From the NCBI GenBank assembly GCA_905221605.1, contig CAJNDS010002523.1, positions 188,001-252,000 on the forward strand: 64,000 nucleotides of DNA. Reading direction: 5' to 3'. A program made the position numbers and the translations under genes. Positions 20,026 through 32,525 of the stretch are shown here, piece after piece. Source of the DNA: Symbiodinium natans (lineage: Eukaryota; Sar; Dinophyceae; Suessiales; Symbiodiniaceae). How positions within the stretch are numbered: the stretch's first letter is position 1; every line of letters starts with the position of its first letter. The notes under the pieces were generated by a model that saw nothing but the letters and a program-made list of their open reading frames with translations, had not been told where the DNA came from and searched no databases.

Positions 20026-21994
20026 TCAATTAGGTGCAGGAGAGGATGGGCTGTCCACGTCAGGAGGGGAGTGGCTCTCGCCATCAAGCAGCGAATCCAA
20101 GAACTCCATGTCAACATCTTCGTAGAGATCATCGGAATCATCGTCTTCCTCAGTCCGCTCATTTGAACAGTGCACTTAGCTTCTCCGTGCCAAGAAGCCT
20201 CAGCTGCCAAATTGATAAACCCTAGTGTGGGCACCAAAAGCTTGCGCAAGGAAGCCTGCAAGGTATGTTCGATTCCGGTCAACCTCATGTAAGCTGCAAA
20301 ATGCAGTGCTTGCGAAACGGCGGCTCTCGCCCCTGTTTTCCAAGAGTCCGAATGTGGCGCAGTGTGGACGTCGGTAAGAAATTGGTCAGCGAGATCATCG
20401 AGCCAACTAAGATCCTGTGCGCAAAAAACTTGCTGAGCTGGGCAAGGCGGTCTGATGCCACTCAGGTTTACCATAGGCCAAAAGCATCTGATGTTAGGCA
20501 AAAGACCTCAAATAGGCCACAAGCATCTGATTTCAGACTAAAGACCTTAAGAAACGCTCAAAAGCAAGCTTGCTGGGCTCTGGCATGCTCACTTTGCAAG
20601 AGCTGTCGTCACAGGACAGGCACGTGAATGCCAGTGATGTCGCGCAATACAAAACATCAAATTCCTCAAAAAAATTTGCTTCGATCATCCCACCCTAAAG
20701 CCAACCAATGTGGGAGCTCGCCCTTTTCGCTCAACAAAAATCATGGTATCACGCCCCAGGACTCTTGGATGCTCGGCGAAATTCTCTGCCAGGGATACTC
20801 GGCAGGACTCTGCGGGATAGTGCGGGATTCTCTGGAGATTAGGAAGGCACTCCAGGGACACTCGGCGGGACTCTCTGCGGGCTTGTCTTTCAAGGGGTGG
20901 GGGCACTCCTCCAGGCATACTCATTGGTATCCCAGGCCATGGAGACCGGGCGAGGAGCACGAGGAGAATGGCTGATTTCAAAATCTGAGGGTTGAGGGAA
21001 TTCGAAGAATACAATGCCACAAGCTATGGGCCCCTATGAACCCTTTGTTTTTGCACTTTTGGGCATTAGAGCATAGTGTTATCACAATGAACCCTAATTA
21101 GCTCACAAAAAAGCATCGCTTGCCTCCTTACTCTCCTTCGGCTCCAGATCGGGGTACGGCTGAAAGAGCTCCTTGTCGAGCGAAGCTGCCTGCAAACCCC
21201 AAGTCCCAGCTGGCTTGGCTGTTTGGGGTGGGGGGGAGGCCTCACTTGCGCGAGATTCCCAGCAGGATCACGGGGCCCACATTGTGAACAATGTCAGGGA
21301 CACACATACTTCATATTTGCAACAGCAGGGAGTGACGTAGCGCAGTTCAAGCAGTTCTGGGATGCTGGAGACTTCAGCCTTGGGCTTGAAGACTTGACCA
21401 CAATTCAGTGCATTTCCGCCCGTGGCATGTGGCCCGAAGAGGAACAAACACCAACTTGAATCGGAGCCGGTGCCTGACCCCATTGCTCGTCGGGCCGGTT
21501 GGCTTTGACGAAATCTTGCCACTGGAAAGGCTCGTCATCCTAGGAACGAAGGCAAAGGTAGAGCGTTCGGTGCTCTACGAGTTTTTCTACATGGAGCACA
21601 AGTTGGAGGGGGGTTTGGGATGGGATGAAGCAAGAGAGTCGGGCTTCCACGCTGCTCAAGTCAAAGATTCATTGGGTTCGATGTCGTAAAGCTTGTGTGT
21701 TGCAGGCATTTAGCATTCAAGTATTGAATTAAAGGCTGAACAGTACATTTAACTTGGCCCTCCTCGAACCCCGAACACCCCAAATTGCGTTTGGGAGTCC
21801 GGAATGGGGTTCCAGAAAACGACCAGGACCCAAAACCCTGTACCCTCGCCCCTGATGCTCAGGTATGTCTGTTTCGAGCATGCACGGTCCCCCCTCTGAC
21901 ATGATGCAGCGTAGGCGCTCGGCCATCGTCCGACCAGAGTGTGATCTTGAAGTCAAGTGCGTCACTCTCCTGGAAGTAGTCCGGCGCGCTGCAC
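20026..21994 (-). CDS. Multi-exon gene of unknown function with acidic C-terminus
   Basis: Exons read on the minus strand. 21901-21994 is '...PDYFQESDALDFKITLW'. 21456-21539 is 'DDEPFQWQDFVKANRPDEQW', TAG acceptor, GTTGGT donor. 21310-21384 is 'PKAEVSSIPELLELRYV...KYE', GTATGT donor. 21132-21189 is 'AASLDKELFQPYPDLEPKE', TTTGCAG acceptor, GTAAGG donor. 20284-20414 is 'DLSWLDDLADQFLTDV...'. The terminal frame ends at 20026 and is strongly acidic ('ERTEEDDDSDDLYEDVDMEF'). The 21.54, 21.38 and 21.19 kb exons agree in phase; links to the 20.4 and 20.2 kb exons need at least one further exon or a different border. No domain recognised. A minus-strand ORF starting at 22209 ('MDLLRICANKRVLLQ') might be the 5' end. 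Confidence 0.55.
20770..20900. repeat. Short imperfect direct repeats (ctcggc/gggactctg words)
   Basis: The motif 'actcggcgggactctctgcgg' and variants recur three to four times within 130 bp. It lies in an intron of the minus-strand gene between the 21132 and 20414 exon borders. Confidence 0.5.
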
Positions 21995-22286
21995 CTATTC
22001 AATGCACATTGCATCGTCAGCTAGAAGCTGCGTAGACTGGAACTCTTTGAATTCAACCCGACCAAGTCATCAAGCAGTGGCGACAACCCTGATTTTCCAA
22101 TCGCGACGCGGTTCATCAACCTGGGGGCACCACCACCTAAAGTGCTAAAGTGAAGACCACTTTTCTGAAGCAGGACTCTCTTGTTTGCGCATATCCGCAG
22201 CAAATCCATAAAAAGAGAGTGTGTAGAGCCTCACGCTGGCGCGCGACAGAAATTAGCTGCGCGCATAACTTTGCCTGATTCTGCAG

Positions 22287-23672
22287 CTTGTCGGCCGGCC
22301 TGGCAGGAAAGCCCATAAGGTGCTTTCCAGCAAGCCTGTGGGGCCTCACCATAACGCGCGTGCCGCAGCCGCCGAGCGCAGGTTGGGTGATCACCTCCCG
22401 AGGGTGGGAGTTTGGTTTGGGGTTCAGTTGCAGTTCATATACCCAAGAAGCCCGTATGGAGGATCAGAAGTGAGGGAGGCAAGGCGAAACTTGCCCTACT
22501 TGGCCAAGGCCTCTTTCAGGCCAACTTTTGGCAGCGGATGAAGACCGAGATGGTTGGGAAAGATGCAAAGGCCGGGTTGATCTGAAGCAACCATGGGCAC
22601 TCAAGGTACAGAAGATCCCAAAAGACCTCGGACCTGAATCACAGCATCCTCCAGGACGATGGCGCCTGGACGAGCCACCTAAGCTGCAGGCAACAGGCCC
22701 AGGGCTACGGGCTTCTGGATTTTGAGAATCGTGAGGCTCCAGGCTTCGGGCGGTTGGGCCTTGGGCTGTCGGGCTTTGCTTTGGGGATCTTGCAACTTCC
22801 CAGCTTCGCAGAAAAGCGTGGTGTTGATACAGTACGTAGCTACTGATTCGTCTCTACTGGTCTCTGCTGCTTTTTGTCCTATGGCCTACGGGTCAAGGGG
22901 AGTTCGCTCCAGAACAGAGGTTTGTGCGAGTGGTTTCCTTTCTCGAGTTGCGTGTCGCATCTGCAGACTGGCGGCCCTGTCCAGCACGACCTGCATCGAC
23001 GGAGAAAGTCATTCAGCGATTCTCTGAAGTCATGGACGAGTTTGGTCAACTGGCCAGTTCTCTCCCTAAAGCCTAAAATCCAACGCGGGGTGCAGCGTGA
23101 GCATTGCAGACGAAGGGAAACCAATTTCTTATGCTGCTTGGCGCAGTGCCACACACATCAGGAGTTCAGGAGGCGGAGAGTCCCGGGGGTCAGGAGTGAA
23201 GGATGGGGCGGTCCGAAGGGTTTACACCACACTCCCTCTTCAAGACGTCGTCGGGGTCCGAAGGGAGGGATCTTTGTCTGCTTGTTCTAGCCGCCTCTCC
23301 GCCGGGGCAACGGCGAATTGGGTTCGTTAAAAGCTCAAACATTCGGCCCGAAAACGCCAAGCTACTGAATCTTGTTGCTCAGCGCACCTTCTCAACACGA
23401 AGGCTGGGCCGCAGAAATCTGCGGTCCTGGGTGGCGTTGGGCCAAAGTGCCTCGCCATCAGCAAGTTTTTCGACCTACCTACCAGACTCTTCCTACACAT
23501 AGTTGCAATTGAGACTTGTAGTTACAAGTAAACTGCAGGTAAGCAAAGCTGTATTCGGGTTCTCTTTCTTGTAGAGCCTGACTTCTGCATGTTCTGGGCA
23601 TCACTCAACAAACCCGGCCATGACCCCTTAGTACAAGAAAAGCCAACCGTCTCTGTAGCTCCTGACTCTTGA
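22287..23672 (+). CDS. Multi-exon gene of unknown function
   Basis: Plus-strand exons. 22287-22381 (ATTCTGCAG acceptor, CAG|GTTGGG donor) is 'LVGRPGRKAHKVLSSKPVG...'. About 22900-23044 contains 'EFAPEQRFVRVVSFLEL' and 'EKVIQRFSEVMDEFGQL'. 23383 to about 23500 is 'LLNTKAGPQKSAVLGGVG' and 'KFFDLPTRLFLHIVAIE'. 23575-23672 (TTTCTTGTAG acceptor) is 'PDFCMFWASLNKPGHDPL' to a TGA. Joins between the middle exons are not resolved, so this is a set of exons rather than a finished model. No family recognised. The gene starts close to the 5' side of the minus-strand gene at 20-22 kb, so the pair is probably divergent. Confidence 0.5.
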
Positions 23673-23739
23673 CCATAGCAGAAACTGCTGGTTCGGTGCC
23701 TGGCAGTTGGCCGCCGCAGATGCCTCCAGAACAAGCTCT

Positions 23740-24362
23740 GGGGAGGGAGGAGGGGGGGGGGGGGGGAAATCGAGCCTTCCTTCTGCCGAAGTCCGGGGTT
23801 CTCTGTGTTTGTTTTGCCTGCTTCCACGTTCTGTTGGTGGTGGTGGTGGTGGTGGTGGTGGTGGTGGCGGCGGGTGGTGGTGGTGGTGCTGGTGGTGGTG
23901 GGGTGGTGGCTGGTGATCGTTGTCGACTGTCGTTGTCGTTGCCGTTGCCGTTGCCATGTTGCCGCTGTTGATGTTGTCGACGCCGTCGTCCTCCTCGTCC
24001 TCGTCGCCGCCGCCGCCGTCGTCGTCTTTGTCGTAGTCCGCGGTCGTGGTTGTCGTCGTCATCGTCGCGGTCGTCGCGGTCGTCGGCGTCGTCGTCGTCG
24101 CCGCCGCCGTCGTCGTCGTCGTTGTCGCCGCCGTCGGCATCGCCATCGGTGAGGTGAGGGTGTGGGTGTTCTTGTTCTTTTTGGTGTTATTGTTCTTGTT
24201 GACGTTTTTGTTGTTGTTCTTCTTCCTGCTCTCCTGCTCTCCTGCTGCTGCCCTCCTCCTCCTCCCCTCCTCCTCCTCCTCCTCCTCCTCCTCCTCCTCC
24301 TCCTCCTCCTCCTCCTCCTCCTCCTCCTCCTCCTGCTGCTGCTGCTGCTGCTGCTCCTCCTC
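23740..24362. repeat. Triplet-repeat expansion (GGT, GTC, TCC, TGC)
   Basis: A poly-G run at about 23750, (GGT)n at 23835-23915, GTC/GCC-rich imperfect triplets to about 24140, GTT/TTC-rich sequence, then almost pure (TCC)n at about 24275-24335 and (TGC)n to 24355. Long Asp/His/Glu/Pro/Gly frames on both strands are artefacts. It lies between the 23672 stop and the 24508 exon. Confidence 0.95.
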
Positions 24363-24507
24363 CTTTGCTGCGTTTGATCCTTGAGCCCTTGGGCAGAGAT
24401 TTTCCGAAGTGTGTTCTTCTCTCTTTCTCAGCTTGGGCCTCAGGCCTTCGGGCCTCGGTCCACTCCACCCCACTGCACTCCAAATACCGGCCTCCTGCTT
24501 GCCACAG

Positions 24508-24982
24508 GCATCGTAGCACATGCACCTGCAGCTGCGTCTGCGGAGAAGGCGCCGGAAGTTCTCGAGTTTGCGCTGCGACCTGTAGTTTGAGAACTGGGGA
24601 CGAATGGTTTCAAGGATGTGCAACTTCGGGGTTGGAGGCTTGGGTTCTCTTTTCAAGTCAGGGCGGAGGCACTTTTCTCTTGCAGCTGCAGGAGCCATCC
24701 CTGAAAAGTGAGAAAAGCCTCCAAACCACTGCAATGTCCAAAGCCAATCGCCCTGGAAGCGCCCTAGGTTCGTCTGATGCAGGGCAAGAGGTACGTCTTG
24801 GGAAACAGCTTGATGTGCAAGACCATCCAATTCTTCCTTGCTTCTTTTTCTTGCAGTTTTGGGGCAGTGGCTATAAGGCTGTGTTTAGACTCAAGGGGGG
24901 CGGGTCAGCTGTTTGGGTGTCGCTCTTGAGGTTTCTGCTTGATACAACTGAAGACGGTGCAGTTGCAGCGAGTAGCACGTGA
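24508..24982 (+). CDS. Three-exon 3' end of an unassigned gene
   Basis: Exons 24508-24581 (GCCACAG acceptor, GTAGTT donor), 24686-24790 (TTCTCTTGCAG acceptor, GTACGT donor) and 24857-24982 (TTTTTCTTGCAG acceptor, TGA stop) all agree in phase. Introns are 104 and 66 bp. The peptide has 'APAAASAEKAPEVLEFALRP', a Ser/Lys-rich middle 'PSLKSEKSLQTTAMSKANR', and a hydrophobic C-terminus 'VWVSLLRFLLDTTEDG'. No family recognised. Upstream exons must lie before the triplet-repeat block. Confidence 0.6.
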
Positions 24983-25199
24983 AGCATTCTCCGGGTGCAA
25001 CCGCACCCGGTTGTTCCTAGGACCTCAGATGCTAGGTCTCTAGCGTCAAAGCGGGCCCAAGCCTCCCCAAACGTCATGGTCAATTGAAGCTGACAAGCTC
25101 AAAACCCCTAATCCGCCGACCCCGAAGCTGGACTCGTACCTTTCCCGCTGGACCTGCTAGTGCCCCTCCCCATGGACCCACGCGGCCTCCCCCCCCCTA

Positions 25200-25720
<521 letters not shown>

Positions 25721-25734
25721 GAGGGCCCGGTGCC

Positions 25735-25863
25735 CGGACGTCCTTATCTTGGGGGTCGGCGGCAGCGGCGTCAGCCTTTAAATTATGCTTCAGGAAGAGT
25801 CTCCACAGAACCTTGACCACGTCGTCCGCATCCAAGCTGTGTACAACCATCGCCACCTACTTG
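25735..25863 (-). CDS. Exon of an unassigned gene
   Basis: After an AAGTAG acceptor the frame reads 'VAMVVHSLDADDVVKVLW' and 'KHNLKADAAAADPQDKD', clearly coding-like on the minus strand. A second candidate exon just upstream (about 25883-25990, 'KRSIFNALVFMTRQTASIA') may precede it, though the phase does not fit directly. It abuts the poly-C block. Confidence 0.45.
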
Positions 25864-26149
25864 GATCCACAGCTTTCAGGCTTTAAAGACTGAAGGGCGC
25901 CATGCCAAAAACTCCAGCAATAGATGCCGTCTGCCTCGTCATGAACACCAAGGCGTTGAAGATGCTTCTCTTTGAGGCCACCTCGAAACATGAGGGTTGC
26001 AGGGCTTGCGCAGGGGCTTGCAGTGTAGGGTTTGCTTTGGGTTCCAGAAGCTCCGGGGCGCAGGAGGCGCCCACCGCGAACATTTCGAAAACTCGAAACT
26101 CCGACAAAGCCAAAGCGCCATCCTAGATGTCGTTTTTTCCAAGATGCCA

Positions 26150-27360
26150 AGGGCTCCAGGGGAGCAGAGCTTCGTTTCGAAGATTCCTTGCCTTGGTGGC
26201 AGAATCAAGGATGGCTTCCACATTCAATCAGCTCCGAACAATCCGTCGGCCTTATAAGAAACTAGCAACTTGATGCCTCACATCTTTGGGGAGGTCCCTG
26301 GGGTTGGTCAGGACATCGCGTGGCGAGCAAGGCTTTAAACCGGGTTACGCATTACGGACGCTCAACATCTCCAAAGCAGTGTCATGACATGTCAACACAA
26401 ACACAAACTATGTTTTCACACAAAACATCTTTCTTCAACACGAAGGCCTGCTCTATTCAAGGCCGCCGCATGCTGTCGATCACGATAGCCGCTCTATTGG
26501 GACCAAACAACATCTAAACTCCAGCCAGAACGAAAGTCCTGTCTTCATTCAACAAAAATCACCAGTCAATCTAATTCCTGCGCATTGACCGTAAAACTTG
26601 ATGCCTCTTCGAGCCTAATCAACGTGAACATTCATGTGCTGCTCGGGCTCAAAGTCAAGGTGACTTCAGACAAAGATCGCGTCTCCTGGGCTATGCGGCT
26701 ATGCTGCACTGGTCCACACATCCATGCGGCCCAAGCCTCGTCCCCAAAATCCGTCGAAGCATTGAATTAGAGACCCGAGCCCGCAGACCCAATAAACACG
26801 TGCAAGTGGCCCGGAGCTGTTTTGTCCCCGCTTTCGCCTCACGCGCCCGAAGGCGGCGGAGCGCCAGAAACCTTCCGTGCTGTACTGGTGCAGAAGGATC
26901 CGGGTCGAGGATGTACCAGGCTTGTGCACGGTGACAAAGAAAGGTTCAGAACAAAGCATGGTGCCGGCATGAATCTTGCCACATCCGAGCTGACCCTCGG
27001 GGCCTCTTATGATACTTGTTCTCCTGGCTATGATTGTTATACAGGGCCTGGAAACGACTTTGTAGCTCCGAGTCGAGTGCATGTCCGAGGCACAACACTC
27101 TTTCCCAGTAGAGTCGGGTCGCAGTCCAGTCAACATCACCTGGGCTTCCAGCCATGGACAGGATGCGCCCCAATCTGATCCAAAAGCATCTAAAACCTTT
27201 TTGCATCCAGGACCAGATTTCTTTCGCATCCAGGACTCTGCATCCAGGACCTAAACTTCTAAACCCTCCGAAGCCGAAATCCACAACCTCAAACAGAGCC
27301 CTGTGGAAGCCCACACGGACCCGGAATTTTGAGCTTGCTGCGGGCGTTTGATGGGTGCGC
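26150..27360. other. No confident gene
   Basis: Several open frames on both strands (for example minus 26699-27229), but none has splice borders or a peptide I would defend. Tandem 'catccaggac' words occur at 27200-27250. Confidence 0.5.
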
Positions 27361-27366
27361 TTTGCT

Positions 27367-29093
27367 TCAATGTCGAGGCGTAAGGGTTTCAAAGAAACCC
27401 CTCCCTGCTGCACAGGTCTGTGGCTCCTCAGGACGTGGGATGTCCGAGCAGTCATCGGCCACGGGGCTTGATGGTGTGTTAATGAGCGTACTTGATGGCT
27501 TCCAGTTCACAAACAAGAAATCCTCCAGTTCTGTGCCGGCAGGTATCTCTCTGCAGTGCCCGTGCCGGCAGTGAGAGCCTTGAGCATCCCTCGGATCAAT
27601 CGGTCGCAGGAACCCTGTCGTCTCACATGACCGTTTTGCAGGACAAACTCGCTTCATGCACACAATGTAAACTGCTGGCTGAGAATTACCAGGAGGGTGC
27701 GGGCAGACTTCTGGTTCCGAACGTACGCAAAATTTCGAGAATTCGAACTGATCATCTGAGGTCTCAAGAGTGATCAAGTTGTGTCAGCAATCTTTCAGCC
27801 CCAGACACGTGGGTGGGCAGGTTTCGCCCGAAGGCCAATGCTCTATGCCGACGGAGCTTCGGGCGTTTCAACTTACGAGGTGCGATGCGGACCTGTATCT
27901 TCGGATATACGGGGCTTGATTTACACTAGATACACACTTGTTGTTCGGACTTGCTATGCTGAGCCGGATTCGACCCTAGCCTCATGAAGCCCCAGAAGCC
28001 TGGAGAAAGAACCCTGAACGAACTGCCCAAGCACAATAGAATCAATGGAACACCTCCCTGCCTCGGTGCAGTGCAAACCTGAGGCTCCAAATCTCCATCC
28101 GGCTCTGCAGCAAGGTGGCTTGGCCACGTTGCCATCAGGGAAAGCTCCGCAGTCAGGTTTGCTGTGCTCCAGAGCAGGTTCCACTCAAAGGCATCCTCAC
28201 CGGCATCGGAGAAGCACGCTGCCAGAATGAGGGTTCTGAGGTTTAGGGCCAAGAGTGTTGGGTCTTGGGTTTTGAATGTCTCCGGGCACTGGGTCTTGTC
28301 CCCAAGGCGTGCTCTTTAGAACTTCACATTGGGCGGGCAAGTGCTGCCTGAAGGATTTAAGGGTTGTGGTGGTCTCGTGAGGCAGCAGCTTACGCATCCT
28401 CGGGATGTGAAATGCCCCAGTTCCCGGAACCTCCTCTTCGGGATCTTCCGCCAAATCGACATTCGCGCGAACAAGCATACCTCTGCAATACTGACAGTGA
28501 GCTCGTTCAGCTGAAACATGGAACTCCTTGTTCTAAGATGCTCTCTCCATGCCAGGAGCTCAAGCCGATTATAGCCTTAATAGCACCATCTATATCGAAC
28601 TGAGTTCGTCCCATCCTCCAGTGCAGTTTGAAAGGGCTTCAGAGCATGGGGGATTCAGAGCATCTTGCCCCCCGTCCATGGTGCCTCACTCACTTTCCCC
28701 CTAACCTCCCGAGACCCTGAACCGAGCCGCTCCAAAGGTCATCGAGCTCCCGCCGTTCACGGGGCAGGTTCGCACGCTCAGTGAAGAGGTCGGCCTCACG
28801 CCCAAAAAACGGGTGATTTAAAGAAGGACTGCGCTTTTGCAAGAGCTTCTGGAGCTCCATGGCTCAGAAGGACGAAAGCCTGGCCCCAACTCAAGCTGAC
28901 CCTCTTACTCTTTGTTTGCATTAAGAGCCCAAATCCCACGAAGCTGGGGCTCGATACATGTCGAGTTGCTTTCACCGACTCCTTCGTGCTGTTCTCGAAG
29001 GGCTGCATGTACTGTCCAGGAAATGGCTTTGGACAGAGCTCAGGCAGCATCAGGAAAATGCCCTCAAGCCAGCCCAGCTTATCGAGACATGGA
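27367..29093 (-). CDS. Multi-exon gene of unknown function
   Basis: Minus-strand exons in order. 28909-29093 (GGGCAG acceptor, GTAAGA donor) is 'KLGWLEGIFLMLPELCPKPF...'. 28716-28794 is 'ADLFTERANLPRERRELDDL'. About 28330-28490 contains 'NVDLAEDPEEEVPGTGAFHI'. 28079-28235 (CCTCAG acceptor, CAG|GTTTGC donor) contains 'ACFSDAGEDAFEWNLLW'. A frame at 27367-27777 has 'EVCPHPPGNSQPAVYIVC' and 'REIPAGTELEDFLFVNWK'. Each peptide is convincing and all share one strand, but internal joins are only partly resolved. No family assigned. Exon at 28909 carries N-x-S/T sequons and a hydrophobic stretch. Confidence 0.55.
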
Positions 29094-29251
29094 CTGCCCG
29101 GCACTGAAAGGCACCTACACTTACCCTAAAGCATCACAATATCCCCGGGATGCGCATGCATCCGCTCTACCTAACTGGCTGGAAACTTGGGGTCTGGAGA
29201 GATCGAGCGATGAAACAGCTTATGGCTTAGGTCCTAGGGTCTGTAGAATGC

Positions 29252-29690
29252 ATGGGCTCCTTCGCCACCTGTTGTTGCGCGACAGCAAGTTGCCCCGGGC
29301 CGAAGAAGCCGGCACCGGCCGAGTCTGCCTCCTTCGTGGTTCAGGGACTGATTCACAAGTTCTGGGGTATTATGGCGCAACTTGTAGCAACTTGTACCAG
29401 CTTGGGATCCTTCTTCCGGGTTCAACACAACCTTGATGTATGAAGCACCATCCCATCCAAGTAAAGCACCTGTCTTTGGACGATAAGAATGCCTCGAAAC
29501 GCATACAACCTAGTAACCAAAGCCGGCCAAAGGTCCTCGGTGCAACCCAGGTCTGATGCACAGAAGGCCACGACAAAGGGCAGCATGCTTGGGCAGGGCC
29601 TTTCCGAAGTTTCCAGAGAAAAGGCGCTCAGGGAAAAGCGGCTCAAGATCGTCGTGGCCCAGGGCCCTAAGGATTGTTGCGTTGGTGGGG
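29252..29690 (+). CDS. Candidate exons, strand uncertain
   Basis: Plus: ATG at 29252 gives 'MGSFATCCCATASCPGPKK' up to a GTATGA donor at 29438, and 29489-29690 gives 'SDAQKATTKGSMLGQGLSEV'. Minus over 29430-29620 also reads well ('FRGILIVQRQVLYLDGMV', GTTGTG donor). I favour plus for the second block by its Lys/Glu-rich soluble composition, with low confidence. Confidence 0.3.
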
Positions 29691-29879
29691 TTTTGCTGCC
29701 TCTCCTCTCCTCTTGTCCACTCCCTTCGTCGGTTGTCTAGGCTCAACTCCTTCAACAAAGCCTCCCACCTCCTACCCCCCTCGAAACCACTTCGAAGCTT
29801 TCCCCCCCCCCCCCCCGTACCTGGCAATATACGGCTTGCTTTATCGGCCACACTCACTTGTTTCCTTGCGACATACCCA

Positions 29880-30060
29880 CTACGTGCACCGACGGGTTGC
29901 CATGACTACAAGCCAGCTGTGCAACCCAACAGCCAGCAAGACAAAGATGATCAAGCTCCATTCCACTCCGGCGTTCCGTTCCGTTCCCGCCTCCGGGGTG
30001 ATATTTGGCCTCCCGCCTCTAAAGATGGAAACCCAACCCCTCGGCTGTTGGGAATTTAAA
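29880..30060 (+). CDS. Candidate exon
   Basis: A plus-strand frame reading 'AVQPNSQQDKDDQAPFHSG' then Arg/Pro/Trp-rich. One alternative plus frame is equally open. No splice pair confirmed. Confidence 0.25.
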
Positions 30061-30518
30061 ACCTTCAGTTCACAACTTGCTATCAGCCCTGATGCTTCTT
30101 GCTGCGCCTGGTCTAAAGTGCAGTCCTGCTGCAGGCACAGGCACAGCCACGTGTGAGACTTGTAGCTGGTAAGGAGAACTCCCTCTGTAACATCTCCCAG
30201 TTCCTCTCACACAAACAAAATCGGCTTCGGCCTGGACAGTACGGGAAAGTGCTCCACGCCATGCCCGTGCGCCTGTGCAAGTTTGTAACCGGGTCAGTTC
30301 ATTGCCTATCCAACCCCCAAGTACCGATTTGACTTGGATAGCAACCTATGTTCAGCCCGTGGGACTCAAATCCTGGAAACTATTTTGCCGACAAGCATGC
30401 CCGGGAAAGCCTTGCGGTGACAAGCATGCCACTCAACCACAACAGCGAAGATCCCTAAGCTCTCAACCCCTGTGTTGTAGTCTTCCTCCTGAATTTCATA
30501 GGAAATGCCCCGCATAGC

Positions 30519-30949
30519 CTAAAATCCCAGATATTCCCAGTGCCCGGCTTTCAGCGCTGCTGCCCAGATCTTGTCTGTGAAGACGGGCAGCTTGTCGTTC
30601 CCCGTGTCCTACAAGGCTCAAAGGGTCAAGGGGCATATCCTTTCACCCACACGCACAAACTATCAGCTTCAGAGGCCTTACAGTCGGGCTTGCGCATAAT
30701 CCTGTCGGCGCACAATCTCCGCCCCACTCTGCTTTGGAGCGCCCTCGCCCTGCATGGCCACAGGGTGCCTAGACTGTCCCATGACAATAAATGAGGCTTA
30801 CATGTCTCTTCGGACCCAAGCGGCCCAAGAATGCGCCCTAAGCGTACATCAACCCTTCAGGTCAGGTGGGGTCCTCCGAGATCACCCGGTTGCCGGTAAA
30901 TGAGCACTGCAGCTGCGAAAAGCGCTCGGCTTCCGTGGCAGAAGCATTC
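30519..30949 (-). CDS. Three-exon 3' end of an unassigned gene
   Basis: Exons 30886-30949 (TGTTAG acceptor, GTGATC donor; 'ASATEAERFSQLQCSFTGN'), 30682-30768 (GTCTAG acceptor, GTAAGG donor) and 30519-30608 (TTGTAG acceptor; 'DTGNDKLPVFTDKIWAAAL...' to TAG) join in phase 0. The phase-consistent reading of the middle exon is Cys/Gly-rich ('GRSKAEWGGDCAPTGLC'). A different frame of that exon also looks coding but breaks phase. No domain recognised. Confidence 0.5.
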
Positions 30950-30999
30950 CTAACAGGGGGGGCTGCCACTGTGACTGCTTCGGCTCTCACTCTGCGCTA

Positions 31000-32400
31000 T
31001 AATGGTACTTCATTGCCTTGAAAGGCATTGTCTTGGCCAAGCAGTCCATAGTGCATCGACAGGTGGATGGTTTTGGCTAGTTTTGAATTATGCTTGGGAG
31101 GCCTACCTGTTCCCCAGTGCCCTCCGCTTGAAACAATACACACCCCGGCAGAAACATTGGGGGCAACAAAGACTGCAGTCTACGGCACAGTCCACATCCC
31201 AAGCCTGAAGGGTTGAACGGTGAACTGTTCGGGGCTCAGGGCTGAGGATCGTTTTTGACCCACCTCTGTCGATATTTCTTGTCAAGGTGCTTGCCCATAG
31301 TCTTCACCTCATCCTGCTCCTGGAAGTTGGTTCCAAAACTTCGGGAGAAAACCTTCGGAGTAAAAAGATGATTAATAGGACACGTCCAAGCTGCGTTGGA
31401 CTAGAAGCCCAAATGCAACAAGCGCCTGTCCGCAACAAAAAAACATCCGGCAGAAGTTTCAAAATCGAGAAATCTGCGGGGCTGGAGGCTCTGAGACGAC
31501 TCGGAACCTTGCAAGCTTGCTGGCACTGAAACAACTGTAATGAGACATGGCTTGGCAGCGCAGGTTTGCTGCAGGTAGCAAAAAGCAGAAAGATTCCGCA
31601 CAAAAGCTGCATAAAGTTTCCTCAAGCAAAACCGCCATTCGGCACGAACAAAACCACGCAAGCAACTTCGCCAGAAAAAAATGGAACGCATGCCTAATAG
31701 CTAAAACCTTAATAAACCTCCAACCCCTACGCCTAAACCCCAAGCATCTCAATCCCTAAGCCCAGTCAATCAAGCCCGCACCCCTACCACTGACCCGAGT
31801 GCCACTATCATTCACCCTGCTAAGCCTACACTACAAAAGCACAAACATGAAAACACACAGCACACAAGGCACCAAACAAGCACAACAGACCACCACAGAA
31901 ATAAGCCACAAACATACAAATACTCTCGACTTAAAAAGCACCAGAAAAGCACCAAAAAAAGAGAGGCACAAATACGTCAAAAACGACAACAAGAAACACA
32001 AAAAAGGCCACTAAAGCATGATCAGAAAGCAGAAGCAGGAGGCAAAGCCTTTCCTTTCTAATTCCTCTTTGAGAGCCACCTGGCCCCCTGGTCCGAGGCT
32101 CCCCAGGTCTTGCCCTCAGACCTCCCGTGCCTTTTTCTCCAGGCTCTTTGAGCTCAGCCCAATGGCCGGGTTCGAAATTTGCGCAATCAAGAGAAAAACA
32201 AACGCGCCTTTCACCCGTCCGTGGCCCTTGCCTTGCCTTGATATTGTCCCGTCCTTTCTCTTTTTCCCAGGATTGTTCATGTTTGCTCAACATCGAAGTC
32301 TCATGTGCCTTGAGACATGGAAATAAGTCGGTGTAGGCTTGCCACCAGGCCCACAACAAAACGGGATGAGGCTTGACAGCTCAATCTGAAAAAGTGCTTC
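31000..32400. other. No confident gene; A/C-rich tract
   Basis: 31690-32010 is A/C-rich with degenerate CCTAAACCC words and AAACACA runs, probably intronic. A minus-strand frame at about 32040-32190 ('EPGHWAELKEPGEKG') and two overlapping alternatives are open, but no borders were found. Confidence 0.5.
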
Positions 32401-32525
32401 CTGAAGCCATTTCCACATTCAACAAGCACAAGAAGACCGAGAGAGCGAGATTAGCGAGATCAAGACAAAGATTGAGGGACGGATGGGCCACAAGAAAGAA
32501 AATAGAGAGTGCACATGCACACCAT

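Noticed and set aside
23628-24830. 400-codon minus-strand open frame rich in Glu, Thr, His and Pro
   Set aside because: It is the translation of the triplet-repeat block plus flanks; supported plus-strand exons (24508-24790) overlap its 5' part.
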